The notes beneath the pieces were generated by a model. The model had not been told where the DNA came from, did not search any database, and was given only the letters and a program-made list of their open reading frames with translations. From Bacillota bacterium (GTDB taxonomy: Bacteria > Bacillota > Clostridia > Clostridiales > Clostridiaceae): a stretch of DNA of 61,350 nt. The stretch lies in NCBI GenBank assembly GCA_021781655.1, contig JAJXWJ010000012.1:1-61350 (forward strand), read 5' to 3'. A program made the translations under genes and the position numbers. Shown one piece after another: positions 1 to 13,414 of this stretch (the stretch's first letter is position 1; each line of letters starts with the position of its first letter).

Positions 1-1
1 G

Positions 2-52
2 TCATACAGACTTAAGGAACAGATGCAGCATATGACTGAAGATGCATCATAA
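2..52 (+). CDS. 3' end of a plus-strand gene cut by the window edge
   Basis: An open frame runs in from the left edge and stops with TAA at 50-52. Only about 16 codons are visible (ending HMTEDAS), too few to assign a family. A strong hairpin follows at once, which supports a genuine gene end. Confidence 0.35.
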   Translation, partial: SYRLKEQMQHMTEDAS

Positions 53-61
53 AATACAAAA

Positions 62-113
62 TAAAAATGTAGGTTTTCATACATATTTATTTTGTATAAA
101 ACCTACATTTTTA
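62..113. terminator. Bidirectional intrinsic terminator
   Basis: Arms of about 15 bp (AAAATGTAGGTTTT and its complement around 98-113) enclose an AT-rich loop, with A/T tracts on both sides. It can end the plus-strand gene at the window edge and stop minus-strand transcription from the right. Confidence 0.7.
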
Positions 114-230
114 TATTGACTTTTGCATATATTTACATATTATCACATTTTATTGCAAATGTAACTGTCTTTATATAAAATTAATTATTTGTAATCTTCA
201 TTAAAATTTTTTTCACGAATAAAAATATAA

Positions 231-270
231 AAGGGATAGTATTCCTACTAACTTAGGAATACTATCCCTT
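231..270 (-). terminator. Intrinsic terminator after the truncated AAA-like gene
   Basis: A perfect 17-bp stem (231-247 with 254-270) and a 6-nt loop are followed on the minus strand by a T-rich tract. It lies just downstream of the AAA-like gene stop at 294-296. Confidence 0.8.
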
Positions 271-301
271 CTGCATTAAACCATTTAAATGTATCATTCA
301 T
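248..301 (-). pseudogene. Remnant of a cold-shock gene (first ~11 codons)
   Basis: Positions 271-304 match the start of the intact cold-shock gene (2781-2814) with about two differences in the first 33 bases. Read on the minus strand it gives MNDTFKWFNAE, against [11 protein letters not shown] in the intact copy, then runs into the terminator and stops at 248-250. It overlaps the end of the AAA-like gene. No RNP motifs remain, so it is a fragment left by recombination or deletion. Confidence 0.7.
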
Positions 302-1307
302 AAAGGATTTTTTCTATATTTAACCCTCCATTTGTCTCTAAAAATTGTGTCTTAAAATTATATTCATCTATTTTACTGTAATTATTTTCTAATTTAGACA
401 CCATGTAATTATAAATAATTTCCGAAAAAATTTTATTTGACAATGTTACTTTTCCATTTGTATTTTTAAAATATCCGTAAATTATACCTATTTCAATTAT
501 AGGATTATAATTATTAAAATTTTTATCAAATCCATTTACAATTAAATCATATATATATTGATAAAGTTCATTATTATTTTCTAAATTTTTAATTACACTA
601 TCAAACAATGTATTTCTTTCTTCTAGCAATATCTTAACCGCATTTTGTATATCTGCAATACTCCAAGATTTTTTATTGTCTACATATATTATTTCATCAA
701 TTATCTGACAAAGCCTGCTAACTAAATACGGATACCCATTTGTAAAAAAAAACACCTCTTTACTAAGCATTTCAATATCCATTATTAATTCATTATCATT
801 GCAGTAATCTTCTAGCATTGTAGCGATTTCCTCTGAAGAAAAACTCATATCAACATTAAAATCTACTGCTATATTCCAGGGTGAATTATATTTTGTTTCT
901 TCTTCTTTTCTAAGCTTTAATTTTAAGTTTTTCACATCATGAAGTCCTGCTAAAATAACTGATTTAAAGGTATAATCCTTGCCCGCTTCTCTCAATAAGT
1001 ACTTATTTCTAAGCATCCCTATAAAACTTAAAAACAGCTGATTATTAGAACTTTTATCTACTTCATCAATTATTAATATTACTTCCTTTTCTGAAATCCT
1101 AACAAACTCTGTTATTATATCTGATAAATCTTCTAAATCTTCTATTTCCATTTTTAATAAATTTATTAATTTTTCATTTTTCTCATTATGTTTTATAGCT
1201 CTATAAATTAACTTTAAAAATTTATTTGAAAATTTGTTTTCATCTTGAAATACTAAATCTCCAATACCCTCAAAACTTAAACTAACCACTAAATATTTTT
1301 CTTCCAA
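294..1307 (-). CDS. AAA-like ATPase, N-terminally truncated (no Walker A)
   Basis: The 337 residues resemble the AAA-like ATP-binding family found in multiple copies in clostridia. A Walker-B-like strand is present (VILIIDEVDKS, about residues 75-85), followed by the family's helical C-terminal part. Members normally begin with about 60-80 residues carrying the P-loop (…RQYGKTT…). Here the frame opens with TTG at 1305-1307, and an in-frame TAA lies about 33 nt upstream, so the nucleotide-binding loop is missing. I see no upstream piece before the helicase gene. It is probably a decayed gene; if translated it should not hydrolyse ATP on its own. Confidence 0.6.
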   Translation of the reverse strand: MEEKYLVVSLSFEGIGDLVFQDENKFSNKFLKLIYRAIKHNEKNEKLINLLKMEIEDLEDLSDIITEFVRISEKEVILIIDEVDKSSNNQLFLSFIGMLRNKYLLREAGKDYTFKSVILAGLHDVKNLKLKLRKEEETKYNSPWNIAVDFNVDMSFSSEEIATMLEDYCNDNELIMDIEMLSKEVFFFTNGYPYLVSRLCQIIDEIIYVDNKKSWSIADIQNAVKILLEERNTLFDSVIKNLENNNELYQYIYDLIVNGFDKNFNNYNPIIEIGIIYGYFKNTNGKVTLSNKIFSEIIYNYMVSKLENNYSKIDEYNFKTQFLETNGGLNIEKILYE

Positions 1308-1375
1308 GCTAATTATTAGAGGAAATACATATTCGTATTAATTTAAAGTCACAACTTCACTATGTTTTTTCACTT

Positions 1376-2518
1376 CTAATTTTTATTTACAAAGGGGTGA
1401 TTATCAATTATTGATATAGCTTTCCCAATAGTTTTTTCTACTCCTTTAAATGAAGCTCTTTCCTCTTCATCGCAAAAAGTAATAGCTATCCCTTCTGCAC
1501 CAGCTCTTCCAGTACGTCCTATTCTATGAACATATGTCTCTGGTACATCTGGAAGGTCAAAATTTATTACGTGAGACAATTCATTAACGTCAATACCTCT
1601 CGCTGCTATATCTGTTGCTACTAGCACCCTTAACTTTTTTTCTTTAAAATTCTTTAGAGCAAGTTGCCTCGCAGTTTGTGACTTATTGCCATGAATAGCT
1701 TGTGCTTCTATTCCAGCTTTAATTAAATCTCTCGTTATTTTATTTGCACCATGTTTTGTTCTCGAAAATACAAGTGCTGATTCAATATTTTTATCCTTCA
1801 ATAAGTGAATTAACAAAGCTTTTTTATTCTTCTTGTCAACATAATATGCAAATTGCTTTATTGTATCAGTAGTTGATGAAACCGGTGCAACTTCTACCTT
1901 TATTGGTTTTACAAGAATAGAGTCTATCAATTTAGAGATTTCTTTTGGCATGGTTGCAGAAAACAACATCGTTTGCCGATTTTCAGGAAGCTTTGCTATA
2001 ATTTTTTTTACATCATGACCTAATCCCATATCAAGCATTCTGTCAGCTTCATCAAGCACAAAGAACTTTATATTTTCTAGGCTTATGTGCTTTTGATGAA
2101 TTAAATCCAAAAGTCTACCTGGCGTAGCAATTAAAATATCTACTCCTGACTTTAATGTATTTACTTGAGGATTTTGTGAAACTCCACCAAAAATAGCCGC
2201 ATTTTTTAATCCTAAATGCCTACCATAAGCTGTAAAGCTTTCTTCAATTTGAATTGCTAATTCTCTAGTTGGTGCTAAAATTAATGCCTTTATTACTTTT
2301 GTTTCTTTCTTATTGTTTTGCTCTGTATAAATATGCTGCAAAATTGGAATTGCAAAAGCTGCTGTCTTTCCAGTCCCCGTTTGAGCGAGTCCTACCAAAT
2401 CCCTTCCTTCAAGCAAAACTGGTATAGCTTGTTCTTGTATAGGGGTAGGACTCTTGTATCCTTCTTTTTTAATAGCCTTTAAAATAGGCTCAATAATATT
2501 TAATTTTTCAAACAACAT
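1376..2518 (-). CDS. rhlE: DEAD-box ATP-dependent RNA helicase, RhlE-like
   Basis: This 380-residue protein has all the DEAD-box signatures in order: Q motif with conserved Gln near residue 28, Walker A AQTGTGKT near 45-52, PTRELA near 84, DEAD near 156, SAT near 189, and ARGID and HRIGRTGR in the second RecA domain. It ends soon after the second domain with no basic or RNA-binding tail, which fits RhlE-type rather than CshA/DbpA-type helicases. Its role is ATP-driven unwinding of short RNA duplexes in ribosome assembly or mRNA decay. The cold-shock gene transcribed just before it suits a low-temperature function, though a terminator separates the two. Confidence 0.9.
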   Translation of the reverse strand: MLFEKLNIIEPILKAIKKEGYKSPTPIQEQAIPVLLEGRDLVGLAQTGTGKTAAFAIPILQHIYTEQNNKKETKVIKALILAPTRELAIQIEESFTAYGRHLGLKNAAIFGGVSQNPQVNTLKSGVDILIATPGRLLDLIHQKHISLENIKFFVLDEADRMLDMGLGHDVKKIIAKLPENRQTMLFSATMPKEISKLIDSILVKPIKVEVAPVSSTTDTIKQFAYYVDKKNKKALLIHLLKDKNIESALVFSRTKHGANKITRDLIKAGIEAQAIHGNKSQTARQLALKNFKEKKLRVLVATDIAARGIDVNELSHVINFDLPDVPETYVHRIGRTGRAGAEGIAITFCDEEERASFKGVEKTIGKAISIIDNHPFVNKN

Positions 2519-2568
2519 GTTTCTCCTTTATAAGTGTTCTTCACTTTATTCTTATTTAAAAACTAAAA

Positions 2569-2597
2569 ACCCCTCAAATAGGATTACTATTCAAGGG
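2569..2597 (-). terminator. Intrinsic terminator of the cold-shock gene
   Basis: On the minus strand CCCCTTGAATAGT pairs with a TATTTGAGGGG arm and is followed by TTTTTAG. It separates the cold-shock gene from the helicase gene. Confidence 0.8.
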
Positions 2598-2613
2598 GTA
2601 AAATATTTTTTAA

Positions 2614-2811
2614 TTAAATAGCAGTAATATTTTCAGCTTGAGGTCCTTTTGGGCCTTTAACCACGTCATAAGAAACATTTTGTCCTTCTTGAAGTGATTT
2701 GTAACCATCTGAGTTTATTTGAGAGAAATGTGCAAAAACATCGCTTCCATCTTCTCCAGTAATAAATCCAAATCCTTTTTCTGCATTAAACCATTTAACT
2801 GTACCATTCAT
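2614..2811 (-). CDS. cspA: Cold-shock protein, CspA family
   Basis: A 65-residue single OB-fold protein. It contains the RNP1-like KGFGFI motif near residues 13-18 and the RNP2-like DVFAHF near 26-31, and binds single-stranded RNA and DNA as an RNA chaperone. The ATG at 2809-2811 is chosen because GGAGGT lies 7 nt upstream and this is the family's normal start (MNGTVKWFN); the longer frame to 2862 adds a non-homologous extension. It has its own terminator and is monocistronic. A fragment of a second copy lies at 248-301. Confidence 0.95.
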   Translation of the reverse strand: MNGTVKWFNAEKGFGFITGEDGSDVFAHFSQINSDGYKSLQEGQNVSYDVVKGPKGPQAENITAI

Positions 2812-3006
2812 AAATGTGTACCTCCGAAATTTTATTATTCTTAAACTTATTGCAAAAATCAACTAATAAAATCTCGATATCATCATACTTTAAACGTACT
2901 AATTGAAATATATTAATGTTTTATTATTTACTACTAAATTTAAGTTCCTTTTAACATTAACACAGTTTTTTAATAAACGCAAGTGCAAATATTAAAAATA
3001 CTATTT

Positions 3007-3294
3007 TTAGAATAACTTTTTATATAAGTTCATCTCAGGTTGCTTTTCCATAAATTCGCCCATCTTTGGTACTATCTCTGTAAAATGAGATGATTTCGAA
3101 TGTCTTTGAAGGGCATCCATATCCTCCCATTCCTCAATAATTGTAAGAACCTTTGAATCTTTTTCATCTTCAAACAGTTCATATTTTATGCAGCCTTGCT
3201 CTTTTACTGTAGCTTCTATTAATTTTTTTGCATTTTCTAAAAATTCACTAATTTTTTCTTCTTTAACAAAATGTTTTGCTACTACTTTAATCAT
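3007..3294 (-). CDS. Antibiotic biosynthesis monooxygenase (ABM) domain protein, YgiN-like
   Basis: The 95 residues form one ferredoxin-like ABM domain, with the typical opening IKVVAKHFVKEEK, the central EQGCIKYELFEDE and the strand TIIEEWED. Small dimeric members include quinol monooxygenases (YgiN) and heme-degrading proteins. The residues seen do not tell which activity applies, and no heme-ligand signature is obvious. The ATG at 3292-3294 is preferred over an in-frame GTG three codons earlier because GGGGTG is correctly spaced for it. The gene stands alone. Confidence 0.8.
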   Translation of the reverse strand: MIKVVAKHFVKEEKISEFLENAKKLIEATVKEQGCIKYELFEDEKDSKVLTIIEEWEDMDALQRHSKSSHFTEIVPKMGEFMEKQPEMNLYKKLF

Positions 3295-3401
3295 TATATA
3301 CACCCCTTATATTTTGTAAATATGGCACTAAAAAAAACACCTTATTATTCCATAATTTTATCACTAAATTCAACAAATTCAAATAATTTATTTGCCTATT
3401 T

Positions 3402-4388
3402 TTAGATAGAATCTGAAGGAAACAATATACCACTCTTACTTCTAGCAATAGTTTGAACTTCACTAACTATGAGAGTATGCTCCAATAAGCTATAACATTT
3501 TTCCAAATCATTGCTTTTAATTATACTTGAAAATTCAACAAATTCATTTACCATACGATGTTCATAATTATTGTCATTAATTTCTTTGCTTTCACCATTA
3601 TTCATTAAAAGCTTAAAGCCATCACAAACATTTGTAGGTGTATCCTGAAAAATACATCCTTTATCACCTTGTATATTGTTAGCAATTGGTGCCTTACAAT
3701 CTTTTGCACCAATACATACACATTTAAACCCTTTATATTCAAGTATGAGAATACCTGAGGTGTCTATTCCTCTTTCAATATTGGGAAAATATTCGATATT
3801 ATCAGGTTTTCCAAACAACCCAACTATATAATGTATATTGTATATATTTAAATCCATTAATGCACCACCTGAAAACTTTGAATCGAAGGCAGGAAGTGCA
3901 ACTCCAGCTTTAAAGCTATCATATCTACTGGAATATTGAGAATAATTGCACTGCACAACTTTTATATCTCCTAATAATGGAAGCATCTCTTTTATCCTTT
4001 TATAATTGGGAAGATATTGATTTGTTATAGCTTCAAAAATAAATAACTCTTTTTCTTTTGCTAACTTGCTTAATATTTGTGCCTCTCTATAATTTGTAGT
4101 AAATGGCTTTTCTACAATAACATTTTTATTATTTTCTAACGCGTTTTTAGCGAATTCGAAATGCAAGTTATTCGGTAAAGCAACATATATTGTATCAACT
4201 TCGCAATTTAACAATTCATCATAAGTATAAAAAATGTTTTTTATACCATACTCCTTCTTAAATTCTTCCATTATAGTTTTACTTCTTTCAGTGCCGCTTA
4301 TTGCATACACTTCTATATCATTTAAGTACTTGCTTATTGAAAGAAAATCTTTTACAATCTTTCCTGATCCAATGATTCCTAGCTTCAC
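3402..4388 (-). CDS. Gfo/Idh/MocA family NAD(P)-dependent oxidoreductase
   Basis: About 328 residues. The N-terminal Rossmann fold starts with KLGIIGSGKIVKDF (dinucleotide-binding GxGxI) and has the family EKPF motif near residue 95-100, with the catalytic-type Lys. A C-terminal substrate domain of the GFO_IDH_MocA_C kind follows. These enzymes oxidise or reduce sugars, inositols or trans-dihydrodiols; the substrate cannot be read here. The start is taken as GTG at 4386-4388. GGAGGG lies 8 nt before it, whereas the ATG five codons upstream overlaps that same ribosome-binding site. Confidence 0.85.
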   Translation of the reverse strand: MKLGIIGSGKIVKDFLSISKYLNDIEVYAISGTERSKTIMEEFKKEYGIKNIFYTYDELLNCEVDTIYVALPNNLHFEFAKNALENNKNVIVEKPFTTNYREAQILSKLAKEKELFIFEAITNQYLPNYKRIKEMLPLLGDIKVVQCNYSQYSSRYDSFKAGVALPAFDSKFSGGALMDLNIYNIHYIVGLFGKPDNIEYFPNIERGIDTSGILILEYKGFKCVCIGAKDCKAPIANNIQGDKGCIFQDTPTNVCDGFKLLMNNGESKEINDNNYEHRMVNEFVEFSSIIKSNDLEKCYSLLEHTLIVSEVQTIARSKSGILFPSDSI

Positions 4389-4469
4389 TTTCCATCCCTC
4401 CATGATGACTTTATAGTTATTTTGTCCCTTCTACAATTTTAACTCATTTATAATATTTTTCAACATATA

Positions 4470-6245
4470 CTATACTTTAAATCTGCCTACTACTTCTTCT
4501 AGCTTTTCAGCAATTTCTTTTAGTTTAATGCCATTACTTGCAAGAGATTCAATTTCTTTTAGCTGCTCTTCCATAGAAGCAGAAACTTCTTCTGTTGCTG
4601 CAGCTGATTGTTCGGAAACTGCTGAAATTGATTCTATAGATTTTACTATATCATTTTTCTCCTCTGCAACTTTTGATACACTATCTGTAACATTACCCAT
4701 ATGCTTTAACGTATTGTCAATGGAGGTTGCAATTACAATATATGCTTCTTCTGTTGCTACTAATGCTTTATTAACTCCATCAGCAATTTTTTCTCCTTGA
4801 TTTATACTAAATTTTGCACTTTCAATTTCTTTTTGTATGTTTTCAATTTCAGTTGCAATTTTATGAGTTGATTTTGCCGTCTCTTCTGATAATTTTCTAA
4901 CTTCTTCAGCAACAACTGAAAATCCTTTTCCAGATTCACCTGCTCTAGCTGCTTCAATTGCTGCATTTAATGCTAATAAGTCTGTTTGAGCAGCAATATC
5001 TTGTATTGTGTTTACTATTTCCCCTATAGACGCTGATTTCACTGAAAGGTTTCCAATTTTTTCTGCAACATCTTTTGATGCTTCATTATTTTTATCTTGT
5101 TCAATTTTTAATTTCTTAAAAGTATCATTACTTTCCTTATTTATTTGCAAAACACTTTCTGAAAGGCTTTTAACTTCCTTAGCACTAACAAAAGCTATAT
5201 CTATTTCATCAGATAGATTTATTAATTTATCCGAGCTCGTCTGAGAATCAGTAGCCTGCAAAACAGCTCCTTTTGCTAATTCTCCGACTGTTTCAGATAC
5301 TGCTTTAATGGATTCTTTTGTATCTGTTGTTGCGTTATACATTTTTTCTGAAAACTCTAATATAAAGTTTGAGTTATCTTTCATAAGACTCATAATACTT
5401 CTAAGCTCTTTTCTTAGATTTGCAACAGCCTTTGCAATGTCACCCATTTCATCCTTATAAGAAAATATAAATTCATAATTTTTATCATAAGAAATATCTA
5501 AATCAGCAGTTTTATTTACTAATTGTGTAATCACTTTTATTGGTTTTGAAATTTTTTTACTAAATATAAATGCTAAACCTGATGCTATTATTAACAAAAA
5601 TACGATTACAATTATTATATTTTCAATATTTCTTACTAATTGCTGATTTAAACTTGCCTGTTTTGCATTTACAGCACTATTTATATCAGTTAAATAATTT
5701 CCTGTACCTATTATCCATTTAAAAGGTTTAAACTCCAAGCTATATGCCCTTTTTTCTAAAGGTGTTGTTTGCCCTTTTTTAGGAAACCAATAATTTGTGT
5801 AGCCTCCGCCTTGTTTCATTCCATTTGATATTATTCCTTGTATGTATAGATTACCTTTCAAATCTTTTGCATTATATCTATTAGTACCTTCTGTCTTAGA
5901 GCCATATAGAACTACATTTGTTCCATTTTCTGTATCAGCCCAAAAATATCCACCGTTTCCATAGCTCAATCCTCTTAATAAATCAGCACCTTCTTTTTCT
6001 GCTTCTGCTTGTGTAATTTTTCCACTCACGTATTCATTATTTATTTCATTTAACATCGAGACCGCACTTTGAACTTCGTATTTTATTTCTGCGTCAAATT
6101 GACTTCTCATTGTTGTATTTAAACTGGATACCATTGCTGAATTTGTATTACTTGTCTGATAAACCAAAACAAAAGCCATTACTAATGAAGTTACCATTAC
6201 TATACTTATAGCCATAAGCATAATTTTAGTTCCTATTTTTTTCAT
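4470..6245 (-). CDS. Methyl-accepting chemotaxis protein with an extracytoplasmic Cache domain
   Basis: This 591-residue transducer has a membrane helix at about 8-28 and a periplasm-facing Cache_2-type sensor to about residue 200. The sensor shows the motifs [14 protein letters not shown] and [10 protein letters not shown] second membrane helix (about 206-230), a HAMP region and a long cytoplasmic coiled coil follow, with the conserved hairpin tip [20 protein letters not shown]. It passes ligand signals to CheA/CheW. No CheR-tethering pentapeptide is present at the C-terminus. AAGGAGG precedes the ATG. The ligand is unknown; small organic acids are common for this Cache type. Confidence 0.92.
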   Translation of the reverse strand: MKKIGTKIMLMAISIVMVTSLVMAFVLVYQTSNTNSAMVSSLNTTMRSQFDAEIKYEVQSAVSMLNEINNEYVSGKITQAEAEKEGADLLRGLSYGNGGYFWADTENGTNVVLYGSKTEGTNRYNAKDLKGNLYIQGIISNGMKQGGGYTNYWFPKKGQTTPLEKRAYSLEFKPFKWIIGTGNYLTDINSAVNAKQASLNQQLVRNIENIIIVIVFLLIIASGLAFIFSKKISKPIKVITQLVNKTADLDISYDKNYEFIFSYKDEMGDIAKAVANLRKELRSIMSLMKDNSNFILEFSEKMYNATTDTKESIKAVSETVGELAKGAVLQATDSQTSSDKLINLSDEIDIAFVSAKEVKSLSESVLQINKESNDTFKKLKIEQDKNNEASKDVAEKIGNLSVKSASIGEIVNTIQDIAAQTDLLALNAAIEAARAGESGKGFSVVAEEVRKLSEETAKSTHKIATEIENIQKEIESAKFSINQGEKIADGVNKALVATEEAYIVIATSIDNTLKHMGNVTDSVSKVAEEKNDIVKSIESISAVSEQSAAATEEVSASMEEQLKEIESLASNGIKLKEIAEKLEEVVGRFKV

Positions 6246-6324
6246 CGTGCTACCTCCTTTAATTTTCGCAATATTCTATATTTTATATAATACTATGTTT
6301 TTCTCGTAACAGCAATATAAATAA

Positions 6325-6353
6325 CGCACCTGCTCTAAACAAAGCAAGTGCGC
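6325..6353 (-). terminator. Probable terminator after the first GH1 gene
   Basis: An 8-9-bp stem with one wobble pair (GCACTTGCT with AGCAGGTGC on the minus strand) lies between the GH1 stop and the chemoreceptor gene. The T-tract is weak. Confidence 0.5.
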
Positions 6354-6376
6354 CATATTTTCTACAAAAACATTTC

Positions 6377-7843
<1,467 letters not shown>

Positions 7844-7898
7844 TTATTTCCACGCATTACAGAAAACGATACTTTCTTACTGTCAATTATTCTTAACT

Positions 7899-9821
<1,923 letters not shown>

Positions 9822-9836
9822 TTAATATATAAAAAA

Positions 9837-9920
9837 GCGAGACCAAATTTATATATATAACTGCAAAATTGCATCTTTATATATACCCTTTGGTCTCGCC
9901 TGCATTACCAGTAACAATCC
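9837..9920 (-). promoter_or_regulatory. RAT/terminator module A in the bglP leader
   Basis: Read on the minus strand, a ribonucleic antiterminator sequence (GGATTGTTACTG…GCAGGCGAGACC, 9891-9920) overlaps the 5' arm of a strong terminator. The stem GCGAGACCAAA pairs with TTTGGTCTCGC and is followed by TTTTTT. Binding of a LicT/BglG protein to the RAT would prevent the terminator forming and allow transcription into bglP. Confidence 0.85.
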
Positions 9921-9944
9921 ATAAATATTCTGTTTGTAAATAAT

Positions 9945-10026
9945 GAAGACCTCAACCAATCAAAAGAAATATAACTATCTCTTTTCATTAATTAAGGTCT
10001 CGCCTGATCGAATCAGTAACAATCAC
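9945..10026 (-). promoter_or_regulatory. RAT/terminator module B in the bglP leader
   Basis: A second RAT-like sequence (GATTGTTACTGATTCGATCAGGCGAGACC on the minus strand, shown here as its two halves GATTGTTACTG and CAGGCGAGACC, 9994-10026) overlaps a longer, imperfect stem-loop reaching to 9945. It is transcribed before module A, so two antitermination decisions lie in series ahead of bglP. Confidence 0.75.
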
Positions 10027-10037
10027 TATATTTAATT

Positions 10038-10090
10038 TGTAAGCGTTTAACTTATATTTTTATGATAACTCTATTATTGCTTTTTGTCAA
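10038..10090 (-). promoter_or_regulatory. bglP promoter with cre-like (CcpA) site
   Basis: The minus strand has TTGACA (10085-10090), a 17-bp spacer and TATCAT (10062-10067). Just downstream lies TGTAAGCGTTTAAC (10038-10051, plus-strand reading), close to the catabolite-responsive element consensus. The -35 lies just past the 3' end of the antiterminator gene. This supports carbon-catabolite repression by CcpA in addition to antitermination. Confidence 0.65.
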
Positions 10091-10098
10091 TGCTTTTT

Positions 10099-10935
10099 TT
10101 AACTTTTTTGTGTTACTTTTTGAATATGAATTGTTAAGTATAATTTTTCCTCATTGCTTAATTCTTTTTCTAAATATTTCTCTACTCTTAGCATACAATC
10201 ATATGCTCTTTTGTATTTTGATTTTACTTGTTCAAATAAGAAATCATCTTCTGAAGTTGTATCGCTTTTTATACTACTATTTAATCTTTGAAAAAAGAAT
10301 CTTAAATGTGTTACAAATCTCTCATAACTTATTGATTTTTCATCTAAAGTAATATTATAAGCATAGGTTACTATATTTAAAATGTCTTGAACCATCTTAG
10401 TTTGCTTAGCTATATCATCTATCTTGCTATTAGAGTTATTTCCTTGTGCGTTAATTAGATGAAGGGCAATATTCCCAGCTTCAGCTTCAGATAATTGTAT
10501 ATTTAATTCTTCTTTTATTAATTCAAGTGCCTTTAAGCCTATTTTGAATTCTTTAGCATAAAATTTCTTAATTTCCCAAATCAAAGCATTGGTTATATTA
10601 ATGCCCTCTTTTTTTAATTTTATTGCACTGTTTATGTGATCCGTTAGTGTAACATATAAATAGTCATTTAGCTGAACATCTAAAATATTTTTTGCATATT
10701 CAATTATGTCATAGCAAAGTGAAACATATTCTGATGGTATATCTTCTAATAACAATTTAAACTTTTCAGAAGCATCCTTTTGCTTAAGAATAAAAGTTTT
10801 TTCAATCAAGCTTTCGTCTACTTCTTCGCCAGCACTTTTTTTAAAAGCAATTCCACATCCCATTACTACATATTCATGTTTATCAGCATCTTTAGCTACT
10901 ATAGCATTATTGTTAAATATTTTCTTAATAATCAT
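10099..10935 (-). CDS. licT: BglG/LicT family transcriptional antiterminator
   Basis: The 278 residues begin with an RNA-binding CAT domain (about 1-58, opening KKIFNNNAIVAKD). Two PTS-regulation domains follow. PRD1 has conserved His residues near LTDHINSAIK and ALHLINAQ; PRD2 has them near RFVTHLRFFF and LTIHIQKV. The protein binds RAT RNA when PRD phosphorylation by EIIB and HPr signals that substrate is present. Three RAT elements in this locus (one ahead of its own gene, two ahead of bglP) are the evident targets, giving positive autoregulation. Confidence 0.95.
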   Translation of the reverse strand: MIIKKIFNNNAIVAKDADKHEYVVMGCGIAFKKSAGEEVDESLIEKTFILKQKDASEKFKLLLEDIPSEYVSLCYDIIEYAKNILDVQLNDYLYVTLTDHINSAIKLKKEGINITNALIWEIKKFYAKEFKIGLKALELIKEELNIQLSEAEAGNIALHLINAQGNNSNSKIDDIAKQTKMVQDILNIVTYAYNITLDEKSISYERFVTHLRFFFQRLNSSIKSDTTSEDDFLFEQVKSKYKRAYDCMLRVEKYLEKELSNEEKLYLTIHIQKVTQKS

Positions 10936-10984
10936 AACATTATCCTCCCTTCTTTATTTTTTCTAAAAGTAGACTTATACAATA

Positions 10985-11065
10985 AAAACCTTAATTAATC
11001 AAAAGAGACAATATATCTCTTCTCATTAATTAAGGTTTCGCCTGATCGAATCAGTAACAATCACA
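10985..11065 (-). promoter_or_regulatory. RAT/terminator module C ahead of the antiterminator gene
   Basis: A RAT (11033-11065 on the minus strand, same core as module B) overlaps a terminator whose stem AAACCTTAATTAAT pairs with ATTAATTAAGGTTT, followed by a short T-rich run. It places the antiterminator gene under its own control. Confidence 0.85.
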
Positions 11066-11074
11066 ATATATTAA

Positions 11075-11120
11075 TGTAAGCGTTTAATTATATAATATAT
11101 TCATTTATAGTCATTGTCAA
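11075..11120 (-). promoter_or_regulatory. Promoter of the antiterminator gene with cre-like site
   Basis: TTGACA (11115-11120) and TATTAT (11092-11097) are spaced 17 bp on the minus strand. TGTAAGCGTTTAAT at 11075-11088 matches a cre and is nearly identical to the site ahead of bglP. Confidence 0.65.
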
Positions 11121-11207
11121 CTACTTTAAATGAAATTACTTCAATATAATATTTAATTCTTAACAAAAATAAAAAAATTGTGTTCGTTTTTATTCTATGA
11201 TAATTTT

Positions 11208-11275
11208 CCGCTTGGAACAATTGGATTGATTGTAAAAGCATGCAGTGCTGTGCCATAATTTCCTGTAACCGCTGC
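11208..11275 (-). pseudogene. 68-bp fragment of a GH4 6-phospho-beta-glucosidase gene
   Basis: This stretch matches 13732-13799 inside the intact GH4 gene at about 66 of 68 positions. On the minus strand it encodes the piece AVTGNYGTALHAFTINPIVP. Flanks on both sides are unrelated to the intact copy, and no start or stop of a gene is linked to it. The surrounding gap (11121-11377) otherwise holds only a weak hairpin near 11308-11332. Confidence 0.8.
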
Positions 11276-11377
11276 CGTAATTATTCGTTAAGAAAAAAAT
11301 ATGCTATCCATCTCCATCCTTTAGAGGAATGGAGAATTTTGCTTGTAAAAGTTAAAAATCACTAATTATTAATAAAA

Positions 11378-11413
11378 GAGCTGTCGCACTAAATAAATAG
11401 TGCGACAGCCCCT
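11378..11413 (-). terminator. Intrinsic terminator of the second GH1 gene
   Basis: A GC-rich stem GCTGTCGCACT/AGTGCGACAGC with an ATTTATTT-like loop, followed on the minus strand by TCTTTTATT. Confidence 0.85.
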
Positions 11414-11416
11414 TTA

Positions 11417-12985
<1,569 letters not shown>

Positions 12986-12989
12986 TTAA

Positions 12990-13201
12990 GAATCAAATGA
13001 TATTTTAGGAAAGCAAAAGCTTGAGCGATTAGGAAGTGCTTCAGGTGCTATTATGGACATTCATAAAGAGAAGCTACATTCTAATAATATAGAAAATTTA
13101 TTTGAAATTATTTTAAAAAGGTTATGAAAATCATTCCAAATGCTACAATGGGATCAATTTTAGAACTAAAGGATGGTATTATACTTAAAAACGAAATTTA
13201 A
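12990..13201 (+). pseudogene. Unrecognised gene remnant with a frameshift
   Basis: Two consecutive plus-strand frames without a ribosome-binding site read as one protein tail if a frameshift near 13125 is repaired. The first is about 45 codons with the segment LERLGSASGAIMDIHKEKL; the second ends DGIILKNEI with TAA at 13199-13201. I do not recognise the family. The rest of the gap to 13414 is AT-rich and shows nothing I can support beyond the leader of the small gene that follows. Confidence 0.35.
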
Positions 13202-13414
13202 TTATATATCTATATGCAAACAATCACAATATACTTTATATTCTTTTAATTTTTTATTAACAAATTAGTAACATTTTATTAATAAATTGAAACGATTTCT
13301 CATTTGCAATATTTTTAAAAAAATTATAAAATATAAATGTAAACAATGAAAACAATAAATTATATTAATTGATAGAATGTATTGTTTTTAATAAATTATT
13401 AGGAGGAATACAAA

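Noticed and set aside
10062-10352. Plus-strand hydrophobic frame over the antiterminator gene
   Set aside because: It is antisense to a well-supported gene and starts inside the bglP promoter region.
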